Below are positions 8,957-17,365 of a stretch of 64,000 bases of DNA, piece after piece. The stretch is taken from NCBI RefSeq assembly GCF_005403045.1, contig NZ_BJCL01000002.1:590940-654939 (forward strand), in the 5' to 3' direction. The notes under the pieces are model-generated. The model worked only from the letters and a program-made list of their open reading frames with translations, made no database searches and had not been told where the DNA came from. The stretch's first letter is position 1. Every line of letters begins with the position of its first letter. The translations under genes were made by a program, and so were the position numbers. Source of the stretch: Pseudaquabacterium pictum. GTDB lineage: Bacteria; Pseudomonadota; Gammaproteobacteria; Burkholderiales; Burkholderiaceae_C.

Positions 8957-9700
8957 TCAGGGCCGGGGGGCCGATGCGGGCGCCGGCGTTGGGGTCTGCG
9001 CCGACAGCGGATCGTCGATCAGCGCCTGGCGGCCGGCCTGGTCCCAGCCGCCCGAGGCCCGCAGCAGGCGGGTGATGTCACGCTTGAGCTTGGACGGATC
9101 GGCATTCGCAGGCGCCCGCATCATCCACTCGCCCAGCGGGTCGACGATGTAGAGGTGGTCTTCCAGCGCCTGGCCCGGCGCCGGCTTCAGCCAGGCCGCC
9201 ACCGTGGCGCGCGGCACGCGCAGCATGTGCATGCCCGGCGTGGCCGCCAGCGCCTGCTGCAGCGCCGGCTTCACCGGTGCGTCGTCGATGACCAGCCACA
9301 GCTTGTCGATGCGGTCGCGGTCGCGGCCGTTCATCTCGCGCAACTGCCGCTGCATGTACAGCCGCTGCTCGCAAGCCTCGGCACAGGCGCCGCTGTCGAC
9401 GACCACCAGCAGCCACTGGCCGGCCAACCCGCGCAGCACCTGCGGTGCGCCGCCAGCCAGCGGCTGTGCCGGCACCGCGGGCATCGGCACGGTGGGCTGG
9501 ATCAGGTCGCTGTAGGCGGTCGCACCGCCGGTGGGCCGCACGACGTAGTACAGCGTGTAGCTGGCGATCATCGGCGCGGCACAGGCCGCCACGATCAGCA
9601 GCATCTTGAGGCGGCCGCTCGTCCGTTGCCGTGTCATCGCGTCCACGGGGGTCGGCATCGAGTGCACGGTCAGGCCCAGGGGCTCGGAAGGTTCGTTCAT
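8957..9700 (-). CDS. Sco-like membrane protein of the cytochrome oxidase assembly cluster
   Basis: A 247-aa protein with one membrane helix (about 32-54) and a long C-terminal domain expected in the periplasm. The start ATG overlaps the SURF1 stop as ATGA. A CxxxC pair, Cys106 and Cys110 (SGACAEACEQ), sits directly after a hydrophobic beta strand (QWLLVVVDS), as in Sco and thioredoxin folds. A distal copper-binding His equivalent to Sco His167 is not obvious; HLYIVDPLGEW near residue 188 occupies the corresponding region. Genes of this kind commonly lie between SURF1 and ctaA in Burkholderiales and are annotated only as transmembrane proteins. A role in CuA assembly or thiol reduction is inferred from context and the motif. 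Confidence 0.85.
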   Translation of the reverse strand: MNEPSEPLGLTVHSMPTPVDAMTRQRTSGRLKMLLIVAACAAPMIASYTLYYVVRPTGGATAYSDLIQPTVPMPAVPAQPLAGGAPQVLRGLAGQWLLVVVDSGACAEACEQRLYMQRQLREMNGRDRDRIDKLWLVIDDAPVKPALQQALAATPGMHMLRVPRATVAAWLKPAPGQALEDHLYIVDPLGEWMMRAPANADPSKLKRDITRLLRASGGWDQAGRQALIDDPLSAQTPTPAPASAPRP

Positions 9701-10521
9701 GCAGCAGGCTCGGAAGGCGCGGCACCGCGGGCGCCAGCGCGCCAACGCGGTCGGAGGATCTGGAACCACAGCGTGAGGCCGACGAGCAACGCGCTGAGCG
9801 AAAACCACTGGAAGGCATAGCCGTGGTGCTTGCCGACGTCGACAGCCACCGCCGGCCAGCTGCGCAACAGGCCATCCTCGGGCCAGGTTGTGCTGGGCAG
9901 ACCCTCAGCCGGGACCGGCTGCACCGGCTGCGTCTGCTGCACCGACAGCGGCCGCAGGGCCAGCCCGGTTTCCGCAGCAAATGCCGACACGTCCAGATTC
10001 TGCCGGATCGGCCCCTGCTCGGCCTCTGCCATGGCCAACAGCCTGGACGGTGGCGGGGCCAGCCGGCCGGTCACCAGCACCTCGCCCGGCTGGGCCGGCA
10101 GCGGCTGCAGGCGGCTGCGGTCGGTGAAGTCGCGCGGCATCCAGCCGCGCTGCACCAGCACCGCATCGCCAGGCCGGCCGCCATCGGCCAGCAGCAGCGG
10201 TGTCACGACGAAGAAGCCCTGGCGGGCGTTCATCTGCCGGTTGTCCAGGTACACGGTGCGCTCATGCAGCCAGCGGCCGCGCAGCTGCACCGGGCGGTAG
10301 TGCTGGGCAGCGGCAGCGGCCTCGTTGCGCGGCAGGTCAGCCTGCGGCAGCGGCGGCAGGCTGCCGCGGGCGGTGATGCGGGCCTGCAGGTCCAGCTTCT
10401 GCTGCGCGCGGTCGAGCTGCCACCAGCCCAGGCGGGCAGTGACGGCCACCGCCAGTGCGGCGGCCACCAGCACCACCACGCGGCGGCGCCCGGACGGCGC
10501 CGAAGGCCCGCGGCTCAGCAT
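9697..10521 (-). CDS. SURF1-family cytochrome oxidase assembly protein
   Basis: A 274-aa protein with the SURF1 layout: an N-terminal membrane helix (about 14-32), a periplasmic domain and a C-terminal helix (HHGYAFQWFSLSALLVGLT). Family motifs are LGxWQLDRAQQK after the first helix, VQRGWMPRD in the middle, and NYxxQWF-like HGYAFQWF at the end. SURF1 helps insert or hold heme A during oxidase subunit I maturation. It is the first gene of the reverse-strand assembly run and is divergent, by 30 bases, from the DUF2909 gene. Confidence 0.93.
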   Translation of the reverse strand: MLSRGPSAPSGRRRVVVLVAAALAVAVTARLGWWQLDRAQQKLDLQARITARGSLPPLPQADLPRNEAAAAAQHYRPVQLRGRWLHERTVYLDNRQMNARQGFFVVTPLLLADGGRPGDAVLVQRGWMPRDFTDRSRLQPLPAQPGEVLVTGRLAPPPSRLLAMAEAEQGPIRQNLDVSAFAAETGLALRPLSVQQTQPVQPVPAEGLPSTTWPEDGLLRSWPAVAVDVGKHHGYAFQWFSLSALLVGLTLWFQILRPRWRAGARGAAPSEPAA

Positions 10522-10551
10522 GCCGCCGCCCTGCCGGGATAATCCGCGCCG

Positions 10552-10770
10552 ATGAAAACCGTGATCGTCATTGCCCTGGTGCTGGTGCTGGCCTCGTTGG
10601 CCGGTGCCGGATTGTTCATGCTGCGCAAGGGTGGCAGCAGCAGTTCCCGCGATGGCCGCATGGCGCGCGCGCTGGCGGTGCGGGTGGGACTGTCGATCGC
10701 GCTGTTCCTGTTCATCCTGCTGAGCTGGGCCATGGGCTGGGTGCGGCCCACCGGCTTGCCGATGGGCTGA
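10552..10770 (+). CDS. Twin-transmembrane protein, DUF2909 family
   Basis: A 72-aa protein consisting almost only of two hydrophobic helices (about 3-24 and 42-62) joined by a short basic loop (RKGGSSSSRDGRMAR). This size and two-helix pattern match the DUF2909 twin-transmembrane proteins that accompany cytochrome oxidase genes in betaproteobacteria. It faces away from SURF1. Its stop codon is the first triplet of repeat copy B. Function is unknown; an accessory role in oxidase assembly is inferred from location only. Confidence 0.82.
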   Translation: MKTVIVIALVLVLASLAGAGLFMLRKGGSSSSRDGRMARALAVRVGLSIALFLFILLSWAMGWVRPTGLPMG

Positions 10771-10840
10771 GCCCGGACGCAGACAGTCCTGACGACTGGC
10801 TGCGCCTGGCGAAGCGGCCGAGCTCTGCGAGGCGGTGGGT
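10768..10840 (+). repeat. Dispersed hairpin-plus-core repeat, copy B
   Basis: The second copy of the 73-nt unit at 4648-4720. It has the same lead TGAGCCCGGAC including the DUF2909 stop codon, a 25-nt palindrome (10779-10803) with different arm sequence, and the same 37-nt core (10804-10840) with a single C-to-G change. Arm positions 1, 4, 7 and 8 carry paired substitutions relative to copy A that keep base pairing. It lies between convergent genes (DUF2909 and rplI), as copy A does. Confidence 0.75.
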
Positions 10841-10861
10841 GCCAGGCAACTGCGCCCCATG

Positions 10862-10890
10862 AAAAAGGCCGGCTGCAAGCCGGCCTTTGT
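10862..10890 (-). terminator. Rho-independent terminator after rplI
   Basis: Perfect 7-bp stem GGCCGGC/GCCGGCC with a 5-nt loop. Reading on the reverse strand it is followed by TTTTT, a textbook terminator for rpsF-priB-rpsR-rplI. On the forward strand it is followed by TTTGTTT, so it may also stop readthrough from the DUF2909 gene. Confidence 0.9.
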
Positions 10891-10909
10891 TTGCGCAGGC
10901 GCAGCAGAC

Positions 10910-11362
10910 TCAGTCGGCCGCAGCGACCACGTGCACGGCCACTTCGACGACCACGTCGCTGTGCACCGCCACCGACACCGGGAACTCGCCCAGGGCCTTC
11001 AGCGGGCCGTTGGGCATGCGCACCTGGGCCTTGGCCACGTCGAAGCCCATCTTCTTCAGGCTGTCAGCCACGTCGGCATTGGTCACCGAGCCGAACAGGC
11101 GGCCGTCCACACCGGCCTTCTGGGCGATGGTGACGGTCTTGCCGCCCAGCTTCTCGCCGACGGCTTGCGCGGCGGCCAGCTTCTCGGCGGCGGTCTTCTC
11201 CAGCTCCGCACGGCGGGCTTCGAATTCCGCGATGGCGGTGGTGGTGGCGCGGCGGGCTTGCTTGGTGGGGATCAGGAAGTTGCGGGCGTAGCCGTCCTTC
11301 ACCTTGACCACATCACCCAGGTTGCCCAGGTTGGCCACTTTTTCGAGCAGGATCACTTGCAT
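10910..11362 (-). CDS. rplI: 50S ribosomal protein L9
   Basis: A 150-aa L9 with the N-terminal RNA-binding signature [25 protein letters not shown] (continuing [11 protein letters not shown]), the long connecting alpha helix (about 41-75), and the C-terminal domain ([16 protein letters not shown]). L9 binds 23S rRNA near the base of the L1 stalk and limits ribosome slippage. It is the last gene of the S6 operon and precedes a strong terminator. Confidence 0.98.
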   Translation of the reverse strand: MQVILLEKVANLGNLGDVVKVKDGYARNFLIPTKQARRATTTAIAEFEARRAELEKTAAEKLAAAQAVGEKLGGKTVTIAQKAGVDGRLFGSVTNADVADSLKKMGFDVAKAQVRMPNGPLKALGEFPVSVAVHSDVVVEVAVHVVAAAD

Positions 11363-11375
11363 GGTGTGTGCTCCT

Positions 11376-11666
11376 TCAGACGCGGTGCTGGTCGCTGTAC
11401 GGCACCAGCGCCAGGAAGCGCGCGCGCTTGATGGCGACGGTCAGCTGGCGTTGGTAGAAGGCACGCGTGCCGGTCAGGCGGGCGGGCGTGATCTTGCCGT
11501 TCTCGCCGATGAAGTCACGCAGGGTGTCCACATCCTTGTAGTCGATCTCTTCGACGTTGGCGACGGTGAAACGGCAGAAGCGCTTGCGCTTGAACAGCAG
11601 CGATTGCGTGTTGCGCTTGGGCTTGCGGTCCTTGGAGAACTTACCTTTACCACGGGGCGGGGGCAT
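11376..11666 (-). CDS. rpsR: 30S ribosomal protein S18
   Basis: A 96-aa S18 with the core [19 protein letters not shown] and [17 protein letters not shown], which bind 16S rRNA on the platform together with S6. It is somewhat longer than the roughly 75 aa E. coli protein because of a basic N-terminal extension ([19 protein letters not shown]) and a short C-terminal tail, both usual in betaproteobacteria. It lies between priB and rplI, 13 bases from rplI. Confidence 0.98.
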   Translation of the reverse strand: MPPPRGKGKFSKDRKPKRNTQSLLFKRKRFCRFTVANVEEIDYKDVDTLRDFIGENGKITPARLTGTRAFYQRQLTVAIKRARFLALVPYSDQHRV

Positions 11667-11678
11667 GGTGCACCTCTT

Positions 11679-12008
11679 TCAGATGGGTGCCGGGCGATCG
11701 GTGCCCGGCGTTGAATCAGGGGGATCGGGTGTCAGCTCGGTGATGTGGAACAGCATGCCGCGGCCGTTGCGTGCCATGCCCAGGAAGCCGCCGAACAGGC
11801 CGGTGGATCCGAGGGCCAGTGCACCCAGGGGCCGTGACAACGCGCCGATGGCCAGGGCCTTGATCTCCAGCGAGACCTGGCGTGGCTGCCCGTCTTCGGT
11901 GACCGTGCTGCTGTGCTGCAGCTTGCAGTCGATGGCCGGAAGACCGGCGGGCGTGTAGCGCACGGCGCCCCGCTCGACCAGCTGTGCCGACAGAACCAGA
12001 CGGTTCAT
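11679..12008 (-). CDS. priB: Primosomal replication protein N (PriB)
   Basis: A 109-aa OB-fold single-stranded DNA-binding protein of the PriA-PriB-DnaT restart primosome. The sequence begins NRLVLSAQLVERGAVRYTPAGLPAIDCKLQHSS, typical of PriB, with a glycine-rich core (GLFGGFLGMARN) and a Pro/Asp-rich tail. Its position between rpsF and rpsR is the conserved beta- and gammaproteobacterial arrangement and supports the call strongly. Confidence 0.95.
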   Translation of the reverse strand: MNRLVLSAQLVERGAVRYTPAGLPAIDCKLQHSSTVTEDGQPRQVSLEIKALAIGALSRPLGALALGSTGLFGGFLGMARNGRGMLFHITELTPDPPDSTPGTDRPAPI

Positions 12009-12045
12009 CGGCAGTGCCGGCTGCGGTGCGGCAGGGCCGTTCCAA

Positions 12046-12411
12046 TCAGGCGCTGGCCTCCGGTGCGGGGGCCTTGCGGGCTTCTTCCTTCTCGACCGCC
12101 TTCATCATGACCGACGGGCTGGTCTCGGCCTTGGCCTTCACCACCGTCAGGTGGCGCAGCACGGCGTCGTTGAAACGGAAGCCGGTCTCGATTTCAGCCA
12201 GGGTGTCCTTGCTGCACTCGATGTTCAGGCACACGTAGTGCGCCTTGCCAAGCTTCTGGATCTGGTAGGCCAGCTGACGGCGGCCCCAGTCTTCGACACG
12301 GTGCACCTTGCCGGCGGCGGCGGTGACGATGCCCTTGTAACGTTCCAGCATGGCCGGAACCTGCTCGCTCTGATCCGGGTGGATCAGGAGCACGATCTCA
12401 TAGTGACGCAT
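12046..12411 (-). CDS. rpsF: 30S ribosomal protein S6
   Basis: A 121-aa S6 starting at [14 protein letters not shown], with the AAGGAG ribosome site just upstream; a longer in-frame start (12471) would add non-family residues. The S6 fold motifs [15 protein letters not shown] and HYVCLNIEC are intact. The Ala/Lys/Pro-rich acidic tail ([15 protein letters not shown]) is where other bacteria carry poly-glutamate. First gene of rpsF-priB-rpsR-rplI. The 5' leader contains a candidate S6:S18 autoregulatory hairpin. Confidence 0.97.
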   Translation of the reverse strand: MRHYEIVLLIHPDQSEQVPAMLERYKGIVTAAAGKVHRVEDWGRRQLAYQIQKLGKAHYVCLNIECSKDTLAEIETGFRFNDAVLRHLTVVKAKAETSPSVMMKAVEKEEARKAPAPEASA

Positions 12412-12537
12412 GGACACTCCTTGTGGTTTCCGTGCCTTGTTCAGGCCCGGAAGCTGCCCGCCCAGCGACATGCAGGCGGTGCAGCAAGCGCCGTTCCACC
12501 AGCGTCATCCGGTGGCCCAGCAGAGGGAAAGCCCGCG
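12412..12537 (-). promoter_or_regulatory. rpsF 5' leader with candidate S6:S18-binding hairpin
   Basis: About 120 nt of untranslated leader separate the likely -10 box (12538-12543) from the rpsF ATG. It contains a stem CCACC/GGTGG with a 10-nt loop (12496-12515), followed downstream by AACGGCG. Many bacteria autoregulate this operon through a leader structure bound by the S6:S18 dimer, but this match is by location and simple fold only, not by a full consensus comparison. Confidence 0.4.
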
Positions 12538-12543
12538 ATTATA
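12538..12543 (-). promoter_or_regulatory. Probable -10 box of the rpsF operon
   Basis: A perfect TATAAT on the reverse strand. The TAA inside it (12541-12539) is the stop codon of the upstream symporter gene. No good -35 hexamer is visible 16-18 bases upstream, so the promoter is supported mainly by the -10 and by its position before the ribosomal operon. Confidence 0.5.
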
Positions 12544-14659
12544 GCGCGGATGGCGGGCCGGAGCGTGGATGCTCGGCCGGCCAGGGCTCGGGCTGGCGCA
12601 GCCGCTCGGCCATCGCCTGCTCGGCCGGCCCCGGCGCGGGTGTGATCAGGCTGACCACCAGCAGCACCACGCAGCCCAGCGGCACGCCGAAGACGCCGGC
12701 GGCCACCGGGTCGATGCCGAACCAGCGCAGGTCGGCCCCGGGCTCGCCCAGCCCGAAGAAGGCCCGCGGCCCGGCCAGGTTGCGGGCCATGTACCAGAGG
12801 CACAGGCCGGCGCCAGCCAGCATGCCGGCCACCGCGCCGGCGCGGTTGGCGCGCTTCCAGAAGATGCCCATCACCAGCGCCGGGAAGAAGGTGGCCGCGG
12901 CCAGCGAGAACGCAGCCGAGACGAACGGCAGGATGGCGGTGATGCGCAGCGAGGCCACCCAGGCCGCCAGCACCGCGGTGACCAGCACCATCAGCTTGCT
13001 GAACATCACCCGCTTGATGGCCGAGGCGTTGGGCCGCACGATGCGGAAGAAGAAGTCGTGCGACAGCGCGTTGCTGATGGTCAGCAACAGGCCGTCGGCG
13101 GTGGACAGCGCCGCCGCCAATCCGCCGGCGGCCACCAGGTAGGTGACGACCAGCGGCAGGCCGCCCAGCTCGGGCGCGGCCAGCACGATCATGTCGGCGC
13201 CCAGGCGCAGCTCGGCGAACTGCAGGAAGCCGTCGCCGTTGATGTCCTGCACCGACACCAGCGACGGATCGAGCTTGCTCCAGCGGCGGATCCATTCCGG
13301 CAGGCTGCCGAAGCTGGTGCCCACCAGCTCGGTGAACACCTGGTACTTGACCAGCACCGCCAGCGCCGGCGCGCTGAGGTAGAGCAGCACGATGAAGCTC
13401 AGCGACCAGCCGACCGAGCGCCGCGTCTGCGACACCGACGGCGTGGTGTAGTAGCGCGTCAGCACGTGCGGCAGCGCCGCCGTGCCCAGCATCAGGCAGA
13501 AGACCAGCGCCAGGAAATTGGCCCGCGCCTGGGTGCCGGCCGGCCCGGCGGCCTCCACCTGGCCAGCCTGCGGTGCCAGTCCGGCCAGGGGCTGGGCCTG
13601 GGCCAGGGCCTGGTCGCGCTCGCGCTGGTAGGCGGCGCGGGCCTCGGGCTCGCTGCGCGGCATGCGCTCCAGGCGGCGCTCGGCCTGCTGGATCTGGGCC
13701 AGCGGCGCGTTCTCGGCATGCATGCGCTCGATCTCGCGGCCCAGCAGCTCGGCATCGCTGGCCATGGCCGCGGGCACGTCGCGCAGCTTGCGCTGGGCCT
13801 CCTCGGCACGTTCGGTCAGGAGGCGGCGGACCTCGATCTCGGCCGGGTCGGCCAGCAGCTGGGCCTCGCGTTCGCTGACCACCTTCAGCTGCTGGTTGTA
13901 GGTGAACACCGGCAGCCACGAGCCGGTCTGGTTGTGGCTGAGCCACAGCACCGGCACGGTGTACGCGATGATCAGCACGATGTACTGCGCCACCTGGGTC
14001 CAGGTGACGGCGCGCATGCCGCCCAGGAAGCTGCACACCAGCACGCCGCCCAGGCCGACGAAGACGCCGATCTCGAACGAGAAGCCGGTGAGGTGCGAGG
14101 TGACCAGGCCGACGCCATAGACCTGCACCACCACGTAGACGAAGCTCACCAGCACGGTGGCCGCCACGGCGATCAACCGCACCGCCTGGCCGCCGTAGCG
14201 CGCCCCCAGGAAATCGGGGATGGTGAACTGGCCAAAGCGCCGCAGATACGGTGCCAGCAGGATCGCCACCAGGCAGTAGCCACCGGTCCAGCCCAGGATG
14301 TAGGCCAGGCCGTCGAAGCCTTGCAGGTAGAGCACGCCGGCCGTGCCGATGAAGCTGGCGGCCGACATCCAGTCGGCCGCGGTGGCCATGCCGTTGTACA
14401 TGGCCGGCACACGGCGGCCGGCCACGTAGTACTCGGCCTCGTCGGTGGTGCGGCTGGCCAGGCCGATGCCGGCGTAGACCAGCACCGTGCCGATGAGGAA
14501 GCTGCCGCCGATCCAGCCGCGTGACCAGCCATGCCGTTCCAGCACCGCCAGCAGCACCACGAACAGCACCACCGCCGCGGTGAACAGCCCGTAGCGGCGG
14601 TGCAGCTTGCCGGCGAAGCGGCGGGTGGACTCGGCGCTGCCGGGGCGCAGGCTGGACAT
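12539..14659 (-). CDS. VC_2705-type sodium/solute symporter with coiled-coil insert and EF-hand-like loop
   Basis: A 706-aa member of the SSS (ActP/PutP-like) transporter family, related to cation:acetate symporters. The LeuT-type core is recognisable: YYVAGRRVPAMYNGMATAADWMSAASFIG near residue 80, GGMRAVTWTQVAQYIV near 225, and ALSTADGLLLTISNALSHD in the second half. Between core helices lies a hydrophilic, helix-forming insert (about 265-390) rich in Glu/Arg/Gln, and further on a canonical EF-hand-like loop, DINGDGFLQFAE. Such inserts occur in this subfamily. The solute is probably a short monocarboxylate such as acetate, but that is a family inference. It lies alone between ppsA and rpsF. 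Confidence 0.85.
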   Translation of the reverse strand: MSSLRPGSAESTRRFAGKLHRRYGLFTAAVVLFVVLLAVLERHGWSRGWIGGSFLIGTVLVYAGIGLASRTTDEAEYYVAGRRVPAMYNGMATAADWMSAASFIGTAGVLYLQGFDGLAYILGWTGGYCLVAILLAPYLRRFGQFTIPDFLGARYGGQAVRLIAVAATVLVSFVYVVVQVYGVGLVTSHLTGFSFEIGVFVGLGGVLVCSFLGGMRAVTWTQVAQYIVLIIAYTVPVLWLSHNQTGSWLPVFTYNQQLKVVSEREAQLLADPAEIEVRRLLTERAEEAQRKLRDVPAAMASDAELLGREIERMHAENAPLAQIQQAERRLERMPRSEPEARAAYQRERDQALAQAQPLAGLAPQAGQVEAAGPAGTQARANFLALVFCLMLGTAALPHVLTRYYTTPSVSQTRRSVGWSLSFIVLLYLSAPALAVLVKYQVFTELVGTSFGSLPEWIRRWSKLDPSLVSVQDINGDGFLQFAELRLGADMIVLAAPELGGLPLVVTYLVAAGGLAAALSTADGLLLTISNALSHDFFFRIVRPNASAIKRVMFSKLMVLVTAVLAAWVASLRITAILPFVSAAFSLAAATFFPALVMGIFWKRANRAGAVAGMLAGAGLCLWYMARNLAGPRAFFGLGEPGADLRWFGIDPVAAGVFGVPLGCVVLLVVSLITPAPGPAEQAMAERLRQPEPWPAEHPRSGPPSAL

Positions 14660-14697
14660 GGCGGTTCAGCCTGGCCGGGGCATCGACGGAGGCGGCG

Positions 14698-17094
14698 TCA
14701 GCGCGCGGCCAGGCGGGTCCAGGTGTCGACGACCGAATCCGGGTTCAGCGAGATCGAGACGATGCCCTCCTGCGCCAGCCAGTCGGCGAAGTCGGGGTGG
14801 TCGCTGGGGCCCTGGCCGCAGATGCCGATGTACTTGCCATGCGCACGGCAGGCGGCGATCGCCCGGCTGATCAGCGCCTTGACAGCCGGATCACGCTCGT
14901 CGAAGTCGGCCGCCAGCAGCTCCAGCCCCGAATCCCGGTCCAGGCCCAGGGTGAGCTGGGTCAGGTCGTTCGAGCCGATGCTCATGCCGTCGAAGTGGGC
15001 CAGGAACTGGTCGGCCAGGATCGCGTTGCTGGGCACCTCGCACATCATGATCACCCGCAGGCCGTTCTGTCCACGCGCCAGACCGCGGTCGGCCAGCAGG
15101 CCCACCACCTTCTCGGCCTGGCTGACGGTGCGCACGAAGGGCACCATGATCTCGACGTTGGTCAGGCCCATGTCGTTGCGCACCCGCTTGATGGCCTCGC
15201 ATTCCATCGCGAAGGCATCGGCGAAGCCGCCGCTGATGTAGCGGCTGGCACCGCGGAAGCCCAGCATCGGGTTCTCTTCGTCGGGCTCGTAGCGGCTGCC
15301 GCCGATCAGCTTCTTGTACTCGTTGCTCTTGAAGTCGGACAGCCGCACGATCACCGACTTGGGCCAGAAGGCCGCGGCGATGGTGGCCACGCCCTCGACC
15401 AGCTTGTCGACGTAGAAGGCCCGCGGGCTGGCATGGCCACGCGCCACCGATTCGACCGCCTTCTTCAGATCCGGGTCGATGTTCGGATAGTCGAGGATGG
15501 CCTTCGGATGCACGCCGATGTTGTTGTTGATGATGAATTCCAGCCGCGCCAGGCCCACGCCGCTGTTGGGGATCTGGGCAAAGTCGAAGGCCAGCGTGGG
15601 GTTGCCCACGTTCATCATGATCTTCACAGGGCAGTAGGGCAGCTCGCCGCGTTTGACCTCGGTGACTTCAGTCTCCAGCAGGCCGTCGTAGATGAAGCCG
15701 GTGTCGCCCTCGCTGCAGACCACGGTGACGAGCTGGCCGTCGGTCAGGTGCTCGGTGGCGTCGCCGCAGCCCACCACCGCCGGGATGCCCAGCTCCCGGG
15801 CGATGATGGCCGCGTGGCAGGTGCGCCCGCCGCGGTTGGTGACGATGGCGCTGGCCTTCTTCATCACCGGCTCCCAGTTGGGATCGGTCATGTCGGTGAC
15901 CAGCACGTCACCCGGCTGCACCTTGTCCATCTCGCTGATGTGCGAGACCAGGCGCACCGGGCCGGTGCCGATCTTCTGGCCGATGGCGCGGCCCTCGGCC
16001 AGCACCGCGCTGTGCCCCTTGAGCTTGTAGCGGTGCTCGGTCTGGCCGGCGGACTGGCTCTTCACCGTCTCGGGCCGGGCCTGCAGGATGTAGAGCTTGC
16101 CGTCCTCGCCGTCCTTGCCCCATTCGATGTCCATCGGCCGCTGGTAGTGCTGCTCGATGATCAGCGCGTACTGGGCCAGTTCGGCCACGTCGGCATCGCT
16201 CAGTGCATAGCGGTTGCGCAGCTCGGGCGGGTTGTCCACCGTGCGCACCAGCTTGCCGGTGGCCAGGCGCTCTTCCGTCGGCGCGAACTCCATGCGGATC
16301 AGCTTGCTGCCCAGGTTGCGGCGGATGATGGCCTGCTTGCCAGCCTTGAGGCCCGGCTTGTGCACATAGAACTCGTCGGGGTTGACGGCGCCCTGCACCA
16401 CCGTCTCGCCCAGGCCGTAGCTGGCGGTGATGAACACCACATCCTCGAAGCCGCTCTCGGTGTCGATGGTGAACATCACGCCGGCGGCGCCGACATCGCT
16501 GCGCACCATGCGCTGCACGCCGGCCGACAGCGCCACGTCGGCATGGGCAAAGCCCTTGTGCACCCGGTAGCTGATGGCGCGGTCGTTGTAGAGGCTGGCG
16601 AAGACCTCCTTCATCTTGTGCAGCACGTCGTCGATGCCGTGCACGTTCAGGAAGGTCTCCTGCTGGCCGGCGAACGATGCATCAGGCAGGTCTTCGGCGG
16701 TGGCCGACGAGCGCACCGCGAAGCTGGCCGCCGGGTTGCCGGCGGTCAGCTCGCCGAACGATGCGCGCACGGCCGCCTCGAAATCCGGCGGGAACGGCGC
16801 GTCGGTCACCCACTGGCGGATCTCGGCGCCGGCCTTGGCCAGGGCGTTGACGTCGTCGGTGTCCAGCGCGTCGAGCCGGGCGTTGATCTTCTCGGTGAGG
16901 CCGCCGAACTTCAGGAACTCGCGGAAGGCATGGGCGGTGGTGGCAAAGCCGCCGGGCACGCGCACGCCGGTGGCGGCGAGCTGGCTGATCATCTCGCCGA
17001 GGCTGGCGTTCTTGCCGCCAACCACCTCGACGTCATGCATTCTCAGGTGTTCGAACGGGAGGACCAGGGCGGTCGCCAGATGGGTGGAAGACAT
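14698..17094 (-). CDS. ppsA: Phosphoenolpyruvate synthase
   Basis: A 798-aa enzyme making phosphoenolpyruvate from pyruvate, ATP and water for gluconeogenesis. The N-terminal ATP-grasp domain carries [12 protein letters not shown] (24-35) and [22 protein letters not shown] (124 on); the swivelling phosphohistidine domain has catalytic His427 in [21 protein letters not shown]; the C-terminal PEP/pyruvate barrel ends with [18 protein letters not shown] and CGQGPSDHP. Length is normal. It is divergent from ppsR, whose product switches PEP synthase off and on by phosphorylating a Thr next to the catalytic His; Thr425 (RTCH) is in the expected position. Confidence 0.98.
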   Translation of the reverse strand: MSSTHLATALVLPFEHLRMHDVEVVGGKNASLGEMISQLAATGVRVPGGFATTAHAFREFLKFGGLTEKINARLDALDTDDVNALAKAGAEIRQWVTDAPFPPDFEAAVRASFGELTAGNPAASFAVRSSATAEDLPDASFAGQQETFLNVHGIDDVLHKMKEVFASLYNDRAISYRVHKGFAHADVALSAGVQRMVRSDVGAAGVMFTIDTESGFEDVVFITASYGLGETVVQGAVNPDEFYVHKPGLKAGKQAIIRRNLGSKLIRMEFAPTEERLATGKLVRTVDNPPELRNRYALSDADVAELAQYALIIEQHYQRPMDIEWGKDGEDGKLYILQARPETVKSQSAGQTEHRYKLKGHSAVLAEGRAIGQKIGTGPVRLVSHISEMDKVQPGDVLVTDMTDPNWEPVMKKASAIVTNRGGRTCHAAIIARELGIPAVVGCGDATEHLTDGQLVTVVCSEGDTGFIYDGLLETEVTEVKRGELPYCPVKIMMNVGNPTLAFDFAQIPNSGVGLARLEFIINNNIGVHPKAILDYPNIDPDLKKAVESVARGHASPRAFYVDKLVEGVATIAAAFWPKSVIVRLSDFKSNEYKKLIGGSRYEPDEENPMLGFRGASRYISGGFADAFAMECEAIKRVRNDMGLTNVEIMVPFVRTVSQAEKVVGLLADRGLARGQNGLRVIMMCEVPSNAILADQFLAHFDGMSIGSNDLTQLTLGLDRDSGLELLAADFDERDPAVKALISRAIAACRAHGKYIGICGQGPSDHPDFADWLAQEGIVSISLNPDSVVDTWTRLAAR

Positions 17095-17365
17095 GGGAAA
17101 ACTCCGGGATGGTGGGAAAAGCGGGCGGCGGTCGCGCTGTCACCATCCACCGGGCCGGCCCACACGCCTGCGCCCGCAGCGGCACAGCGCTGGCTCTCGG
17201 GGGCGTGGCAGGCGGGGCACATGGCGGGTTGGGAGCGCGTGCGGCAGGTGTCGGGTGGCAAGGCGCCGGCAGGGCACGGCGCTTGCAAGAAGCGGTCCAT
17301 TCTAAGGACGATGCCGCCTATCATGGGCCGTCGCCCCCCCCATCTCTGCACAGCATCCCACCACC
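17095..17365. other. ppsA/ppsR divergent control region
   Basis: A 271-base gap between divergent genes, the largest gap in the window. A TATCAT (17319-17324) about 40 bases before the ppsR ATG could be its -10, but no -35 is well placed. On the other strand a TAGAAT-like hexamer occurs near 17300. A C8 run is at about 17334. No operator of a known regulator could be recognised and no small gene is supported here. Confidence 0.3.

Noticed and set aside
9697..10878. SURF1 starting at 10878, adding about 119 residues
   Set aside because: The extra part runs through the DUF2909 gene, repeat copy B and the rplI terminator in a non-coding frame; the SURF1-like N-terminus begins at the ATG at 10521.
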